Positions 37,818-46,188 of a stretch of 64,000 nucleotides of DNA are shown here, piece after piece. The position numbers and the translations under genes were made by a program. Position 1 is the first letter of the stretch, and each line of letters begins with the position of its first letter. Source of the DNA: Tardiphaga sp. P9-11 (GTDB taxonomy: Bacteria > Pseudomonadota > Alphaproteobacteria > Rhizobiales > Xanthobacteraceae); contig NZ_NPKQ01000001.1 in assembly GCF_008329525.1 (NCBI RefSeq), positions 1,300,261 to 1,364,260 on the forward strand. The letters run 5' to 3'. The notes under the pieces are model-generated. The model searched no databases. It had not been told where the DNA came from and saw nothing but the letters and a program-made list of their open reading frames with translations.

Positions 37818-38735
37818 ATGTCACCTGCATCTGAAAAACTACGCGTCGCCGTTATTGGTCTGGGATCGATGGGCTATGGCATGGCCTTGTCGCTCAAGAA
37901 GGCCGGCTTCATGGTGACCGGTTGCGACGTCTCGGCGGATGCGGTGAAGCGCTTCGTGGCTGACGGAGGGCAGGGCGCGGACACCCCGGCTGGCGCGGCG
38001 CAGGGCGCGGATATCGTCGTCAGCGTCGTCGTCAATGCCGCGCAGACGGCGACCATCCTGTTCGGGACCGATGGCGTTGCCGAAACACTGCCGAAAGGCG
38101 CAGTGTTCGTCTCGTCCGCCACGATGGATCCCGATGTCGCGCGCCGTCTCGCTGGGGATCTTGAAGCTACCGGTCGGCACTATCTCGACGCGCCAATCTC
38201 CGGCGGTGCGCAGCGCGCGGCGCAAGGTGAGCTCACCATTCTCGCATCCGGCAGCGAGGCCGCCTTTGCCAAGGCGCGGCCGGCGCTCAATGCGATGGCT
38301 GCCAAGCTCTACGAGCTCGGCGACGCAGCCGGGCAGGGCGCGGCTTTCAAGATGATCAACCAGCTCCTCGCAGGCGTACACATCGCCGCCGCCTCGGAAG
38401 CCATCGCGTTTGCCGCCAAGCAGGGCCTCGACATCCGCAAGGTCTATGAGGTGATCACCGCCTCGGCCGGAAATTCCTGGATGTTCGAGAATCGCATGCC
38501 GCATGTGCTCGATGGCGATTACACGCCGCGCAGCGCGGTCGATATTTTCGTCAAGGATCTTGGTATCATCCAGGATATGGCGCGTACGGCGAAATTCCCG
38601 GTGCCGGTCTCTGCCGCGGCGCTGCAGATGTTCCTGATGACTTCGGCGTCAGGCATGGGCCGCGACGACGATGCGTCGGTGGCACGGATGTATGCGAAGG
38701 TCACCGGCACCAAACTGCCGGGCGACCCGAACTAA
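37818..38735 (+). CDS. ltnD: Tetronate/threonate 2-dehydrogenase (LtnD-like, 3-hydroxyisobutyrate dehydrogenase family)
   Basis: A 305-residue NAD-dependent dehydrogenase. The Rossmann motif is VIGLGSMGYGMALSL; DAPISGGAQRAAQGELTI carries the substrate serine-glycine motif and GQGAAFKMINQLL the catalytic lysine. AGGGA lies 7 bases before the ATG at 37818. It starts an operon with otnI and otnK. LtnD oxidises L-threonate; the related DenD takes D-erythronate. Sequence alone does not decide which. Confidence 0.85.
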   Translation: MSPASEKLRVAVIGLGSMGYGMALSLKKAGFMVTGCDVSADAVKRFVADGGQGADTPAGAAQGADIVVSVVVNAAQTATILFGTDGVAETLPKGAVFVSSATMDPDVARRLAGDLEATGRHYLDAPISGGAQRAAQGELTILASGSEAAFAKARPALNAMAAKLYELGDAAGQGAAFKMINQLLAGVHIAAASEAIAFAAKQGLDIRKVYEVITASAGNSWMFENRMPHVLDGDYTPRSAVDIFVKDLGIIQDMARTAKFPVPVSAAALQMFLMTSASGMGRDDDASVARMYAKVTGTKLPGDPN

Positions 38736-38752
38736 GAACAAGAGGAAGATCG

Positions 38753-39535
38753 ATGCCCCGCTTCGCCGCCAATCTCAGCATGATGTTCAATGAACACGCG
38801 TTCCTCGATCGTTTCGATGCCGCGGCCAAGGCAGGCTTTAGAGCGGTGGAGTTCCTCTTCCCCTATGAGCATCCGCCGGAAGCGATCGCCGAACGGCTGG
38901 AACGCAATGGCTTGAAGCAGGTGCTGTTCAATCTGCCGCCGGGTGACTGGAATGCAGGCGAGAAGGGTTTCGCCGCACGTCCCGACAAGTTCGATGACCT
39001 CAGGCAAAGCATTCACACGGCGCTGCCTTATGCACTGGCCACCAATGTCCGTCGCCTGCACATGATGGCGGGTCTTGCCGATCGCCGCGATCCAAAGGCC
39101 GTGGCGGCCTTCCGTAAATCCATTGAATGGGCCGCCAACTTCCTCGGCGAGCATGGCATCGATGTGGTGATCGAGCCGATCAATCCGCGCGATGTGCCCG
39201 GCTACTTTCTCAACGACTTCATGTTTGCGCGCGACATCATCGCTGACATGAAAATTCCCAATGTCGGACTGCAGTTCGATATCTATCACTGCCAGATCAT
39301 TCATGGTGACGTCACGATGCGGCTGCGTGAGATGCTGCCGTGGGTAGGGCATATCCAGATCGCCAGTGTGCCGTCGCGCAATGAGCCGTCTGGCGAGGAA
39401 CTGAACTATCCGTTCCTGTTCGATGAGCTCGACCGGATCGGCTACGACAATTATGTCGGCTGCGAATATCGCCCCGCCGGCGCTACGGTCGCAGGACTTG
39501 GCTGGTTCAAGCCCTATGCCGGAGTGAAAACATGA
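38753..39535 (+). CDS. otnI: 2-oxo-tetronate isomerase OtnI (hydroxypyruvate isomerase family)
   Basis: A 260-residue TIM-barrel protein of the xylose isomerase-like group. Metal-binding acids lie in VEFLFPYE, VVIEPINPRDVPGYF and YVGCEYRPAG. OtnI interconverts 2-oxo- and 3-oxo-tetronate. It overlaps otnK by 4 bases (ATGA) and follows ltnD by 17 bases, so the three form an operon. A plain hydroxypyruvate isomerase is the alternative, but the neighbours favour OtnI. Confidence 0.88.
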   Translation: MPRFAANLSMMFNEHAFLDRFDAAAKAGFRAVEFLFPYEHPPEAIAERLERNGLKQVLFNLPPGDWNAGEKGFAARPDKFDDLRQSIHTALPYALATNVRRLHMMAGLADRRDPKAVAAFRKSIEWAANFLGEHGIDVVIEPINPRDVPGYFLNDFMFARDIIADMKIPNVGLQFDIYHCQIIHGDVTMRLREMLPWVGHIQIASVPSRNEPSGEELNYPFLFDELDRIGYDNYVGCEYRPAGATVAGLGWFKPYAGVKT

Positions 39536-40809
39536 CGCTGGCGCTGGGCTGCATCGCCGACGACTACACGGGGGCATCCGATCTTGCCAATACGCTGACG
39601 CGTTGCGGTTTGCGGACGGTGCAGACCATCGGCATTCCTGCCGACGATCTGAAGCTGCCGGAGGTCGATGCCGTCGTTGTGTCGCTGAAGAGCCGCTCGA
39701 TTGCGGCAAGCGCAGCAGTCGAAAAGTCGCGCGCCGCCGAGAAGTGGATGCGCAGCCGCGGCGCGGATCATGTGCTGTTCAAGATCTGTTCGACATTCGA
39801 CTCCACCGACAAGGGCAATATCGGCCCGGTGATGGACGCGTTGCGGCTCGATTCCGGTGACAATATCGTGCTGGTGACGCCGGCATTCCCCGAGACCGGC
39901 AGGACGGTCTATCAGGGTAATCTGTTCGTTGGCGCCGTGCCGCTGAATGAGAGCCCGCTGAAGGATCACCCGCTCAATCCGATGCATGACTCCAACCTCG
40001 TCCGTGTGCTGGCGCGGCAGAGCGCGACAAATATCGGGCTGGTCGACCTCGGAGTTGTGGCCTGCGGTGCCGATGTGGTGCGTGCGCATCTCGATGGACT
40101 GTCGGAGAATGGTTTTGGCGCAGCGATCATCGACGCCGTGTTTGCCAGCGATCTCGAAACCATCGGTGCGGTTGCGCTCGGTCATCGCGTCTCAGTCGGC
40201 GCGTCCGGTATGGGGCTTGGTCTGGCGCGTGCACTGGTCGCGTCGGGGCGCGTCAAGGCGAATGCCGCGACCTCGATCAAGGATACGCCCGTGGGCGGCG
40301 CTGCAGCCTGTCTCGCGGGCAGTTGTTCGCAGGCGACGCTGCAGCAGATCGCGCGCGCCGAGCAGGTGATGCCCGTGCTGCATCTCGATTCCGAACAGGT
40401 GATTGCTGGTGGCGCGGAGGTCCAGCGCGCGCTCGGCTGGGCGACGGAGCGGTTGGGTAAGGGCCCGGTCCTGATCGCCAGCAGTTCGACGCCGGATCAG
40501 GTGACAGCGCTGCAAAAGCGTCACGGCCGCGACGCCACGGGGCATGCCATCGAGCAGGCGATGGCCGATCTCGCTGACGGTCTCGTCCGGGCCGGCGTGC
40601 AACGGCTCGTCGTGGCTGGCGGCGAGACATCCGGCGCCGTCGTAGACCGGCTGGGCATTCCGGGCTTCCTGGTCGGCGCGGAAATCGCTGCCGGTGTGCC
40701 GGTGTTGCGCGCGGTCGGTGCGGCGGAGCGCCAGATGCTGCTGGCGCTGAAGTCCGGCAATTTCGGCGGGCCGTCTTTCTTTGAAGATGCACTTGGTCTG
40801 ATGACGTAA
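39532..40809 (+). CDS. otnK: 3-oxo-tetronate kinase OtnK (four-carbon acid sugar kinase)
   Basis: A 425-residue kinase of the DUF1537 family. The N-terminal sugar-binding half has LGCIADDYTGASDLANTL and KICSTFDSTDKGNIGPV; the C-terminal nucleotide-binding half has LVVAGGETSGAVVDRLGI. OtnK phosphorylates 3-oxo-tetronate, and OtnC then decarboxylates the product. With ltnD, otnI and otnC, all steps to dihydroxyacetone phosphate are present. No dedicated regulator gene adjoins the module. Confidence 0.92.
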   Translation: MTLALGCIADDYTGASDLANTLTRCGLRTVQTIGIPADDLKLPEVDAVVVSLKSRSIAASAAVEKSRAAEKWMRSRGADHVLFKICSTFDSTDKGNIGPVMDALRLDSGDNIVLVTPAFPETGRTVYQGNLFVGAVPLNESPLKDHPLNPMHDSNLVRVLARQSATNIGLVDLGVVACGADVVRAHLDGLSENGFGAAIIDAVFASDLETIGAVALGHRVSVGASGMGLGLARALVASGRVKANAATSIKDTPVGGAAACLAGSCSQATLQQIARAEQVMPVLHLDSEQVIAGGAEVQRALGWATERLGKGPVLIASSSTPDQVTALQKRHGRDATGHAIEQAMADLADGLVRAGVQRLVVAGGETSGAVVDRLGIPGFLVGAEIAAGVPVLRAVGAAERQMLLALKSGNFGGPSFFEDALGLMT

Positions 40810-41266
40810 TGGGTCTCGCCCAATCCAGGGGCGATGGGCTGCACGAATAGGCAGGGCGCTGCTCGTGCGACGCGCATTACAGATAGTTCATCTTGACCGG
40901 CCCGTGGCGCCTTCGGCATCGTGGGCCGCAACAAGTTCCTTTAAGTCTGAAACTGTTGTGCGGACGCCACGGCGACCCGGAAACAATTAACAATACCGCC
41001 GAAGTGAAGGGCCGTGAGGCTTCGCGTGTTAGCTATTTTGTCGCAGTTCGGCTAAATCTGCTGGCGTGGACAGGCGCGGAACCGCTTGTTCGCAGCCCTT
41101 CATGCAAAGAGGATCGCCCGTTCATTCATGAACCGAGCCGATAAGCTTATGCCGGCGCGGCTCCCTAATCGAATACGGGTGATGTCTCTAAACAGGTGAA
41201 TTCGACCGTGTGCAGGCGGGCCTTCCGCCGTGCCCCTCTCGTTAATGTACTGAGGACTGCCCGTTC
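40810..41266. other. Intergenic leader of the RND efflux genes
   Basis: 457 bases without a credible gene. It contains an operator-like palindrome at 41120-41133, an inverted repeat GAGCCG/CGGCTC (41135-41163) and a short hairpin GGCGG/CCGCC near 41216-41230. The long leader suggests regulation of the efflux genes. Confidence 0.5.
41120..41133. promoter_or_regulatory. Operator-like palindrome upstream of RND efflux genes
   Basis: GTTCAT-TC-ATGAAC is a perfect 6-bp inverted repeat with a 2-base centre, 134 bases before the permease start. TetR- or MarR-type repressors bind sites of this form; no such regulator gene adjoins. Confidence 0.35.
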
Positions 41267-44200
41267 ATGATTTCGTTGGTGCGCATCGCCCTGACCCGGC
41301 CTTATACCTTTGTGGTGCTGGCCCTGCTGTTGCTGATTGTCGGGCCGTTGGCTGCGCTTCGCACGCCAACCGATATTTTCCCTGATATCCGTATCCCCGT
41401 CATCGGCGTGGTCTGGCAATATACGGGCCTCCCGCCGGACCAAATGTCCGGCCGTATCACGACGCCGTTCCAACGCGCACTGACCACCACGGTCAATGAC
41501 ATCGAGCACATCACGGCGAATTCCTATGCCGGCTTCGGCATCATCAAGATCTTCTTCCAGCCCAACGTCGACATCCGTACCGCCAACGCGCAGGTCACCG
41601 CGATTTCGCAGACGCTGATCAAGCAGCTGCCGCCCGGTGCCACGCCGCCGCTGATCCTGAACTACTCGGCCTCGACGGTTCCGATTATCAACGTCGCATT
41701 GTCAGGCGACGGTCTCACCGAACAGAACCTCGCCGATATCGGCATCAATCAATTGCGTACGCCACTGGTCACTGTGCCCGGTGCCGCGATCCCATATCCG
41801 TTCGGTGGCAAGCAACGCCAGATACAGATCGACCTCAATCCCGGCGCGCTACAGGCGCGTGGTCTCTCGGGGCAGGACGTTGCCAATGCGCTGGCGGCGC
41901 AGAACCTGATTACGCCGGTCGGTACGCAGAAGATCGGCGAGTTCGAATACACGATCAACCTCAACAATTCGCCGCTGAAGATCGAAGAGCTCGGTCGGCT
42001 GCCGATCAAGAGCGTCAACGGCGCCATGGTCTATGTGGATGACGTTGCCACCGTGCGCGACGGCAATCCACCGCAGACCAATATCGTGCATGTAGACGGC
42101 AATCGCTCGGTGCTGATGCAGGTGCTGAAGGCTGGTTCGGTTTCCACGCTGGATATCATATCCGGCATCAAGCAGAAGGTGATCGACTATCGCGCCGCGC
42201 TGCCGGATGCGTTGAAGATCAGCTATATCGGCGACCAGTCCGGCTTCGTGCGCGGCGCCATCAAGGGTGTGGCCATCGAAGGCGTCATCGCCGCATTGCT
42301 GACGTCGGTGATGATCCTGCTGTTCCTCGGAAGCTGGCGCTCCACGGTCATCATCGCGGTATCGATCCCTCTTGCGGTGCTCGGCGCAATCATCATGCTG
42401 TCGATGATTGGCGAAACGCTGAATATCATGACGCTGGGCGGTCTGGCGCTCGCAGTCGGCATCCTCGTCGATGATGCCACGGTGACCATCGAGAACATCA
42501 ATTACCATCTGGAGCAGGGCAAGGACGTCGAGACCTCGATCATGGACGGCGCTGCGCAGATCGTAACGCCGGCTTTCGTGTCGCTGCTGTGCATCTGTAT
42601 CGTCTTTGTGCCGATGTTCTTCCTCGATGGCGTTGCGCGCTTCCTGTTCGTGCCGATGGCCGAAGCGGTGATGTTCGCGATGGTCTGGTCGTTCCTGCTG
42701 TCGCGCACGCTGGTGCCGACCATGGCCAAGTATCTGCTGCAGCCGCATGTCCATCATGAGGGCGAGAAACCGCCGACCCGCAACCCGCTGGTGCGCTTTC
42801 AGCGTGGCTTCGAGGCGGGTTTCGAGCGTATCCGTGGCGGCTATCATGGCCTGCTGGACATGGCGCTGGCGCGGCGGCCAATCTTTGTAATCGGCTTCCT
42901 CGGCGTGGTCGCGGTATCGTTTCTACTGGTGCCGTTTCTCGGCCGTAACTTCTTTCCGTCGGTCGATGGCGGCAGCATCCTGATGCATGTCCGCGCGCAG
43001 GTCGGTACCCGCATCGAGGAAACCGCGAACCAGTTCGCCGATATCACCAAGGCGGTGCGCAAGATAATCCCGCCGGATCAGATCGAGACCATGACCGACA
43101 ATATCGGCATGCCCGTCTCCGGCATCAATCTCACCTATAACAACACCGGCGTGATCGGCCCGCAGGATGGCGACTTCCAGATTAAGCTCAAGGAAGACCA
43201 CAGACCGACCGAGGAATATGTGCGGCAATTGCGCGAGCAACTGCCGCGGCAGTTCCCCGGTGTCAGCTTCGCTTTCCTGCCTGCCGACATCGTCAGCCAG
43301 ATCCTGAACTTCGGCGCCCCGGCCCCGATCGATCTGCAGATCCGTGGCGCGAATCTAGCGGCGAACTTCGAATATGCTAACAAGCTGCTCGGCAAGATCC
43401 GCCGCATCCCCGGCATTGCCGACGCGCGGCTCCAGCAGTCGCCGAACAATCCCGGCTTCAACATCGATGTCGACCGCACCCGTGCGCAATATGTCGGCCT
43501 GACCGAGCGCGATGTCACCAACAGCCTCGTGGTCAACCTCGCCGGTTCGTCGCAAGTCGCGCCAACCTATTATCTCAGTCCTGATAACGGCGTGTCCTAT
43601 TCCATCGTGATGCAGACGCCGCAATACAAACTGGATACGCTGGGTGCACTGGAGACGTTGCCGATCACGGCCGTGAATGCCAGCAACAATTCCCCGATGC
43701 TCGGTGGCATTGCCAGCATCAATCGCTCGACCTCGAATGCCGTGGTGTCGCAATATGACATCCAGTCGATGGTGCAGATCTATGCCACGACGCAGGGCCG
43801 CGACCTTGGCTCCGTCTCCAACGATATCTACAAAGTCTTGGAAGAGACCAAGGCGGACGTGCCGAAGGGCAGTAACGTGGCGCTGCTGGGGCAGGTGCAG
43901 ACCATGAACAGTGCCTTTGCCGGCCTGCTGTTCGGTCTGCTCGGCGCCATCGTTCTGATCTATCTCTTGATCGTGGTGAACTTCCAGTCCTGGTCCGATC
44001 CGTTCGTGATCATCACCGCGCTGCCGGCGGCGCTGGCCGGCATCGTCTGGATGCTGTTCACGACGCAGACGACTTTGTCGGTACCGGCGTTGACCGGCGC
44101 CATCATGTGTATGGGCGTCGCCACGGCCAATTCGGTGCTGGTGATTTCCTTTGCCCGCGAGCGCTACGCCATCCTCGGCGATCCCATCAAGGCTGCGTCT

Positions 44201-44464
44201 GAAGCCGGTTTCGTCCGCTTCCGGCCGGTGTTGATGACGGCCCTGGCCATGATCATCGGCATGGCGCCGATGGCGCTGGGGCTCGGTGAGGGCGGTGAGC
44301 AGAATGCGCCACTTGGCCGCGCTGTCATCGGCGGCCTGATTTTTGCTACCATCGCCACGTTGATGTTCGTGCCGGTGGTTTTCAGCATGGTTCACAAGAA
44401 ACAGCAGCCCGAAAATCAGCCTGCGGCTGACGTGGCTACCTCGGAGACTTTGCATGCCCACTGA
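41267..44464 (+). CDS. RND-family efflux transporter, inner membrane permease
   Basis: A 1065-residue proton-driven RND pump of the AcrB/HAE type, near the family length. Two halves each have a hydrophobic helix, a large periplasmic loop and a cluster of helices. The proton-relay acids lie in LALAVGILVDDATVTIENI. The first periplasmic part has FPDIRIPVIGVVWQYTGL. Substrates are unknown. It overlaps the adaptor gene by 11 bases. The order permease then adaptor is the reverse of the common one. No outer membrane channel is encoded in the window. Confidence 0.93.
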   Translation: MISLVRIALTRPYTFVVLALLLLIVGPLAALRTPTDIFPDIRIPVIGVVWQYTGLPPDQMSGRITTPFQRALTTTVNDIEHITANSYAGFGIIKIFFQPNVDIRTANAQVTAISQTLIKQLPPGATPPLILNYSASTVPIINVALSGDGLTEQNLADIGINQLRTPLVTVPGAAIPYPFGGKQRQIQIDLNPGALQARGLSGQDVANALAAQNLITPVGTQKIGEFEYTINLNNSPLKIEELGRLPIKSVNGAMVYVDDVATVRDGNPPQTNIVHVDGNRSVLMQVLKAGSVSTLDIISGIKQKVIDYRAALPDALKISYIGDQSGFVRGAIKGVAIEGVIAALLTSVMILLFLGSWRSTVIIAVSIPLAVLGAIIMLSMIGETLNIMTLGGLALAVGILVDDATVTIENINYHLEQGKDVETSIMDGAAQIVTPAFVSLLCICIVFVPMFFLDGVARFLFVPMAEAVMFAMVWSFLLSRTLVPTMAKYLLQPHVHHEGEKPPTRNPLVRFQRGFEAGFERIRGGYHGLLDMALARRPIFVIGFLGVVAVSFLLVPFLGRNFFPSVDGGSILMHVRAQVGTRIEETANQFADITKAVRKIIPPDQIETMTDNIGMPVSGINLTYNNTGVIGPQDGDFQIKLKEDHRPTEEYVRQLREQLPRQFPGVSFAFLPADIVSQILNFGAPAPIDLQIRGANLAANFEYANKLLGKIRRIPGIADARLQQSPNNPGFNIDVDRTRAQYVGLTERDVTNSLVVNLAGSSQVAPTYYLSPDNGVSYSIVMQTPQYKLDTLGALETLPITAVNASNNSPMLGGIASINRSTSNAVVSQYDIQSMVQIYATTQGRDLGSVSNDIYKVLEETKADVPKGSNVALLGQVQTMNSAFAGLLFGLLGAIVLIYLLIVVNFQSWSDPFVIITALPAALAGIVWMLFTTQTTLSVPALTGAIMCMGVATANSVLVISFARERYAILGDPIKAASEAGFVRFRPVLMTALAMIIGMAPMALGLGEGGEQNAPLGRAVIGGLIFATIATLMFVPVVFSMVHKKQQPENQPAADVATSETLHAH

Positions 44465-45662
44465 GCAGACCCCCCCGGTATCACGCCGCAAGCTCGGCCT
44501 GGTCGGAGTGATTGGCCTGTGCGCCGCCGGCGCCATCGTCGTCACCGGCATCATGGCCCGCGCCAAGACCGAGACCGAGCTGAAGGCTTGGACAGACGAC
44601 CAGGCGATCCCCAGCGTCGCAGTCGCGCCGCCCGATGCACGCGTGCTCAGAGCCACGCTCGATCTGCCGGGCCGGCTCGAGGCCTATTACCGTGCGCCGA
44701 TTTTCGCCCGCGTTTCGGGCTATCTGAAGAGCTGGAGCGCCGATATCGGTGCACAGGTCAAATCCGGCCAGGTGATCGCCGAGATCGAAGCCCCGGACCT
44801 CGATCAGCAGTTGCTGCAGGCCCGTGCTGACCTTGTCAGCCAGCAGTCCAGCGCCAAACTGTCGGAAGCGACGCTGAACCGCCGCAAGACGCTCGTCGCG
44901 TCGAATTTCGTCTCGGCGCAGGAAATCGACGAACGCACCGCCGATCTGAACAACAAGCGCGCCGCGGTGAATTCCGGCCAGGCCAATGTCGAGCGGCTGG
45001 AAGCGCTGGCCGGTTACAAGAAGATCACCGCGCCGTTCGATGGCGTTGTGACCCAGCGCAACACCGACGTTGGTGCGCTGATCTCGGGCGGCACCGGCAC
45101 CGGTGCCGCGATGTTCGTGGTATCTGATATCAAGAAGCTGCGCGTCTATGTCGACGTGCCGCAGAGCTATGTGCCGGCGATCAGGCTGGGCGCCAAAGCG
45201 ATCATCAGCGTGCCAGATCATCCGAACAAGACGTTCCCGGCCACGGTGGAAGCCTCGTCGCAATCGGTCGATGTGGCATCGGGCACCACGCGCATGCAGC
45301 TCGTGCTCGACAATCCCAACGGCGAATTGCTGCCGGGCGGCTATGCCAATGTGAAGATGAGCCTCGCGCGCGATTCCGCGCCGCTGCATGTGCCGGCCTC
45401 GGCGCTGATCTTCAACAAGAGCGGCCTGCGCGTCGCGACGGTTGGACCGGACGACAAGATCCTGTTCAAGACCGTGACCATCGCCCGCGACCTCGGTCGC
45501 GACATCGAACTCGCGTCGGGCATCACCGCAGATGACCGTATCGTCATCGCGCCGCCGGATGGCCTCAACGACGGCGACAAGGTCCGTATCACCGGCGGCA
45601 GCGGCGCTCCGAAGGGCGGTAAGCCGACGGCGGAGACGGAGAAGAAGGAAGTGAAAGGCTAG
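44454..45662 (+). CDS. RND efflux periplasmic adaptor subunit
   Basis: A 402-residue HlyD/AcrA-type protein. One N-terminal helix (LGLVGVIGLCAAGAIVVTGI) anchors it. The lipoyl half-motifs YYRAPIFARVSGYL and AGYKKITAPFDGVVTQRN enclose the coiled-coil hairpin; the beta-barrel and C-terminal domain follow (LVLDNPNGELLPGGYANV). It connects the permease to an outer membrane channel. No lipobox cysteine is seen, so it is not a lipoprotein. Confidence 0.93.
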   Translation: MPTEQTPPVSRRKLGLVGVIGLCAAGAIVVTGIMARAKTETELKAWTDDQAIPSVAVAPPDARVLRATLDLPGRLEAYYRAPIFARVSGYLKSWSADIGAQVKSGQVIAEIEAPDLDQQLLQARADLVSQQSSAKLSEATLNRRKTLVASNFVSAQEIDERTADLNNKRAAVNSGQANVERLEALAGYKKITAPFDGVVTQRNTDVGALISGGTGTGAAMFVVSDIKKLRVYVDVPQSYVPAIRLGAKAIISVPDHPNKTFPATVEASSQSVDVASGTTRMQLVLDNPNGELLPGGYANVKMSLARDSAPLHVPASALIFNKSGLRVATVGPDDKILFKTVTIARDLGRDIELASGITADDRIVIAPPDGLNDGDKVRITGGSGAPKGGKPTAETEKKEVKG

Positions 45663-45673
45663 GCGCTGATGCC

Positions 45674-45707
45674 TCGCTATGCCGGGCTCGTATGTCCGGC
45701 ATAGCGA
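45674..45707. terminator. Hairpin between convergent genes
   Basis: A perfect 12-bp stem TCGCTATGCCGG/CCGGCATAGCGA with a 10-base loop lies between the adaptor and the convergent thioesterase. There is no T-tract, so it may act as a weak or bidirectional terminator. Confidence 0.6.
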
Positions 45708-45726
45708 CCCCTGCGTTTGCGACCGT

Positions 45727-46182
45727 CTAGTGCGTGATGCCTTCGCGGTCGAACAGCGCCATCAGGGTACAGCTCATTGTTGCGATCAGCTTCTCCTCGC
45801 TTCGCTCCACCGCAAAGGCCTGGCCCTCACAAACCGTTATGGTTCTGCCGGGCTTGAGAACATGAGCCCGAAACAGGAAATGCTCGCCGCGGGCCGGGGC
45901 CAGAAAATTGGTCTTGAATTCGACGGTCAGCACCGCGGCATCGTCGGGCATCAGCGAGAAGGCGGCATATCCGCAGGCAGTATCCAGCGCTGTTGTGATG
46001 ATGCCGGCATGAATGAACCCATGCTGCTGTGTAAAGGCAGTGTTGTACGGCATTTTTAGTTCGACTTCGCCGGCAGCCTGGCGAGCGACCTCAATGCCCA
46101 GTGTTGCCATTGCCGTTTGACGTGCGAAGCTCGCCTGGACGCGAGCCTCGAAGTTTGCATCCTTTGGAATGAATTTGCTCAT
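45727..46182 (-). CDS. PaaI-family hotdog-fold thioesterase
   Basis: A 151-residue hotdog protein. The family line FTQQHGFIHAGIITTALDTA carries the catalytic residues (HGFIHAG and the later Asp), and LTVEFKTNFLAPARG is the typical strand. PaaI-type enzymes cleave acyl- and phenylacetyl-CoA thioesters. It lies 6 bases after the thiolase-like gene on the same strand, so it probably belongs to that operon. Confidence 0.9.
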   Translation of the reverse strand: MSKFIPKDANFEARVQASFARQTAMATLGIEVARQAAGEVELKMPYNTAFTQQHGFIHAGIITTALDTACGYAAFSLMPDDAAVLTVEFKTNFLAPARGEHFLFRAHVLKPGRTITVCEGQAFAVERSEEKLIATMSCTLMALFDREGITH

Positions 46183-46188
46183 CTCGCT

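Noticed and set aside
40893..41144. 83-codon frame upstream of the RND genes
   Set aside because: No ribosome site, biased composition and no conserved look.
41849..42847. Frames opposite the RND permease, also 43355-44656
   Set aside because: Antisense shadows rich in His, Arg and Gln.
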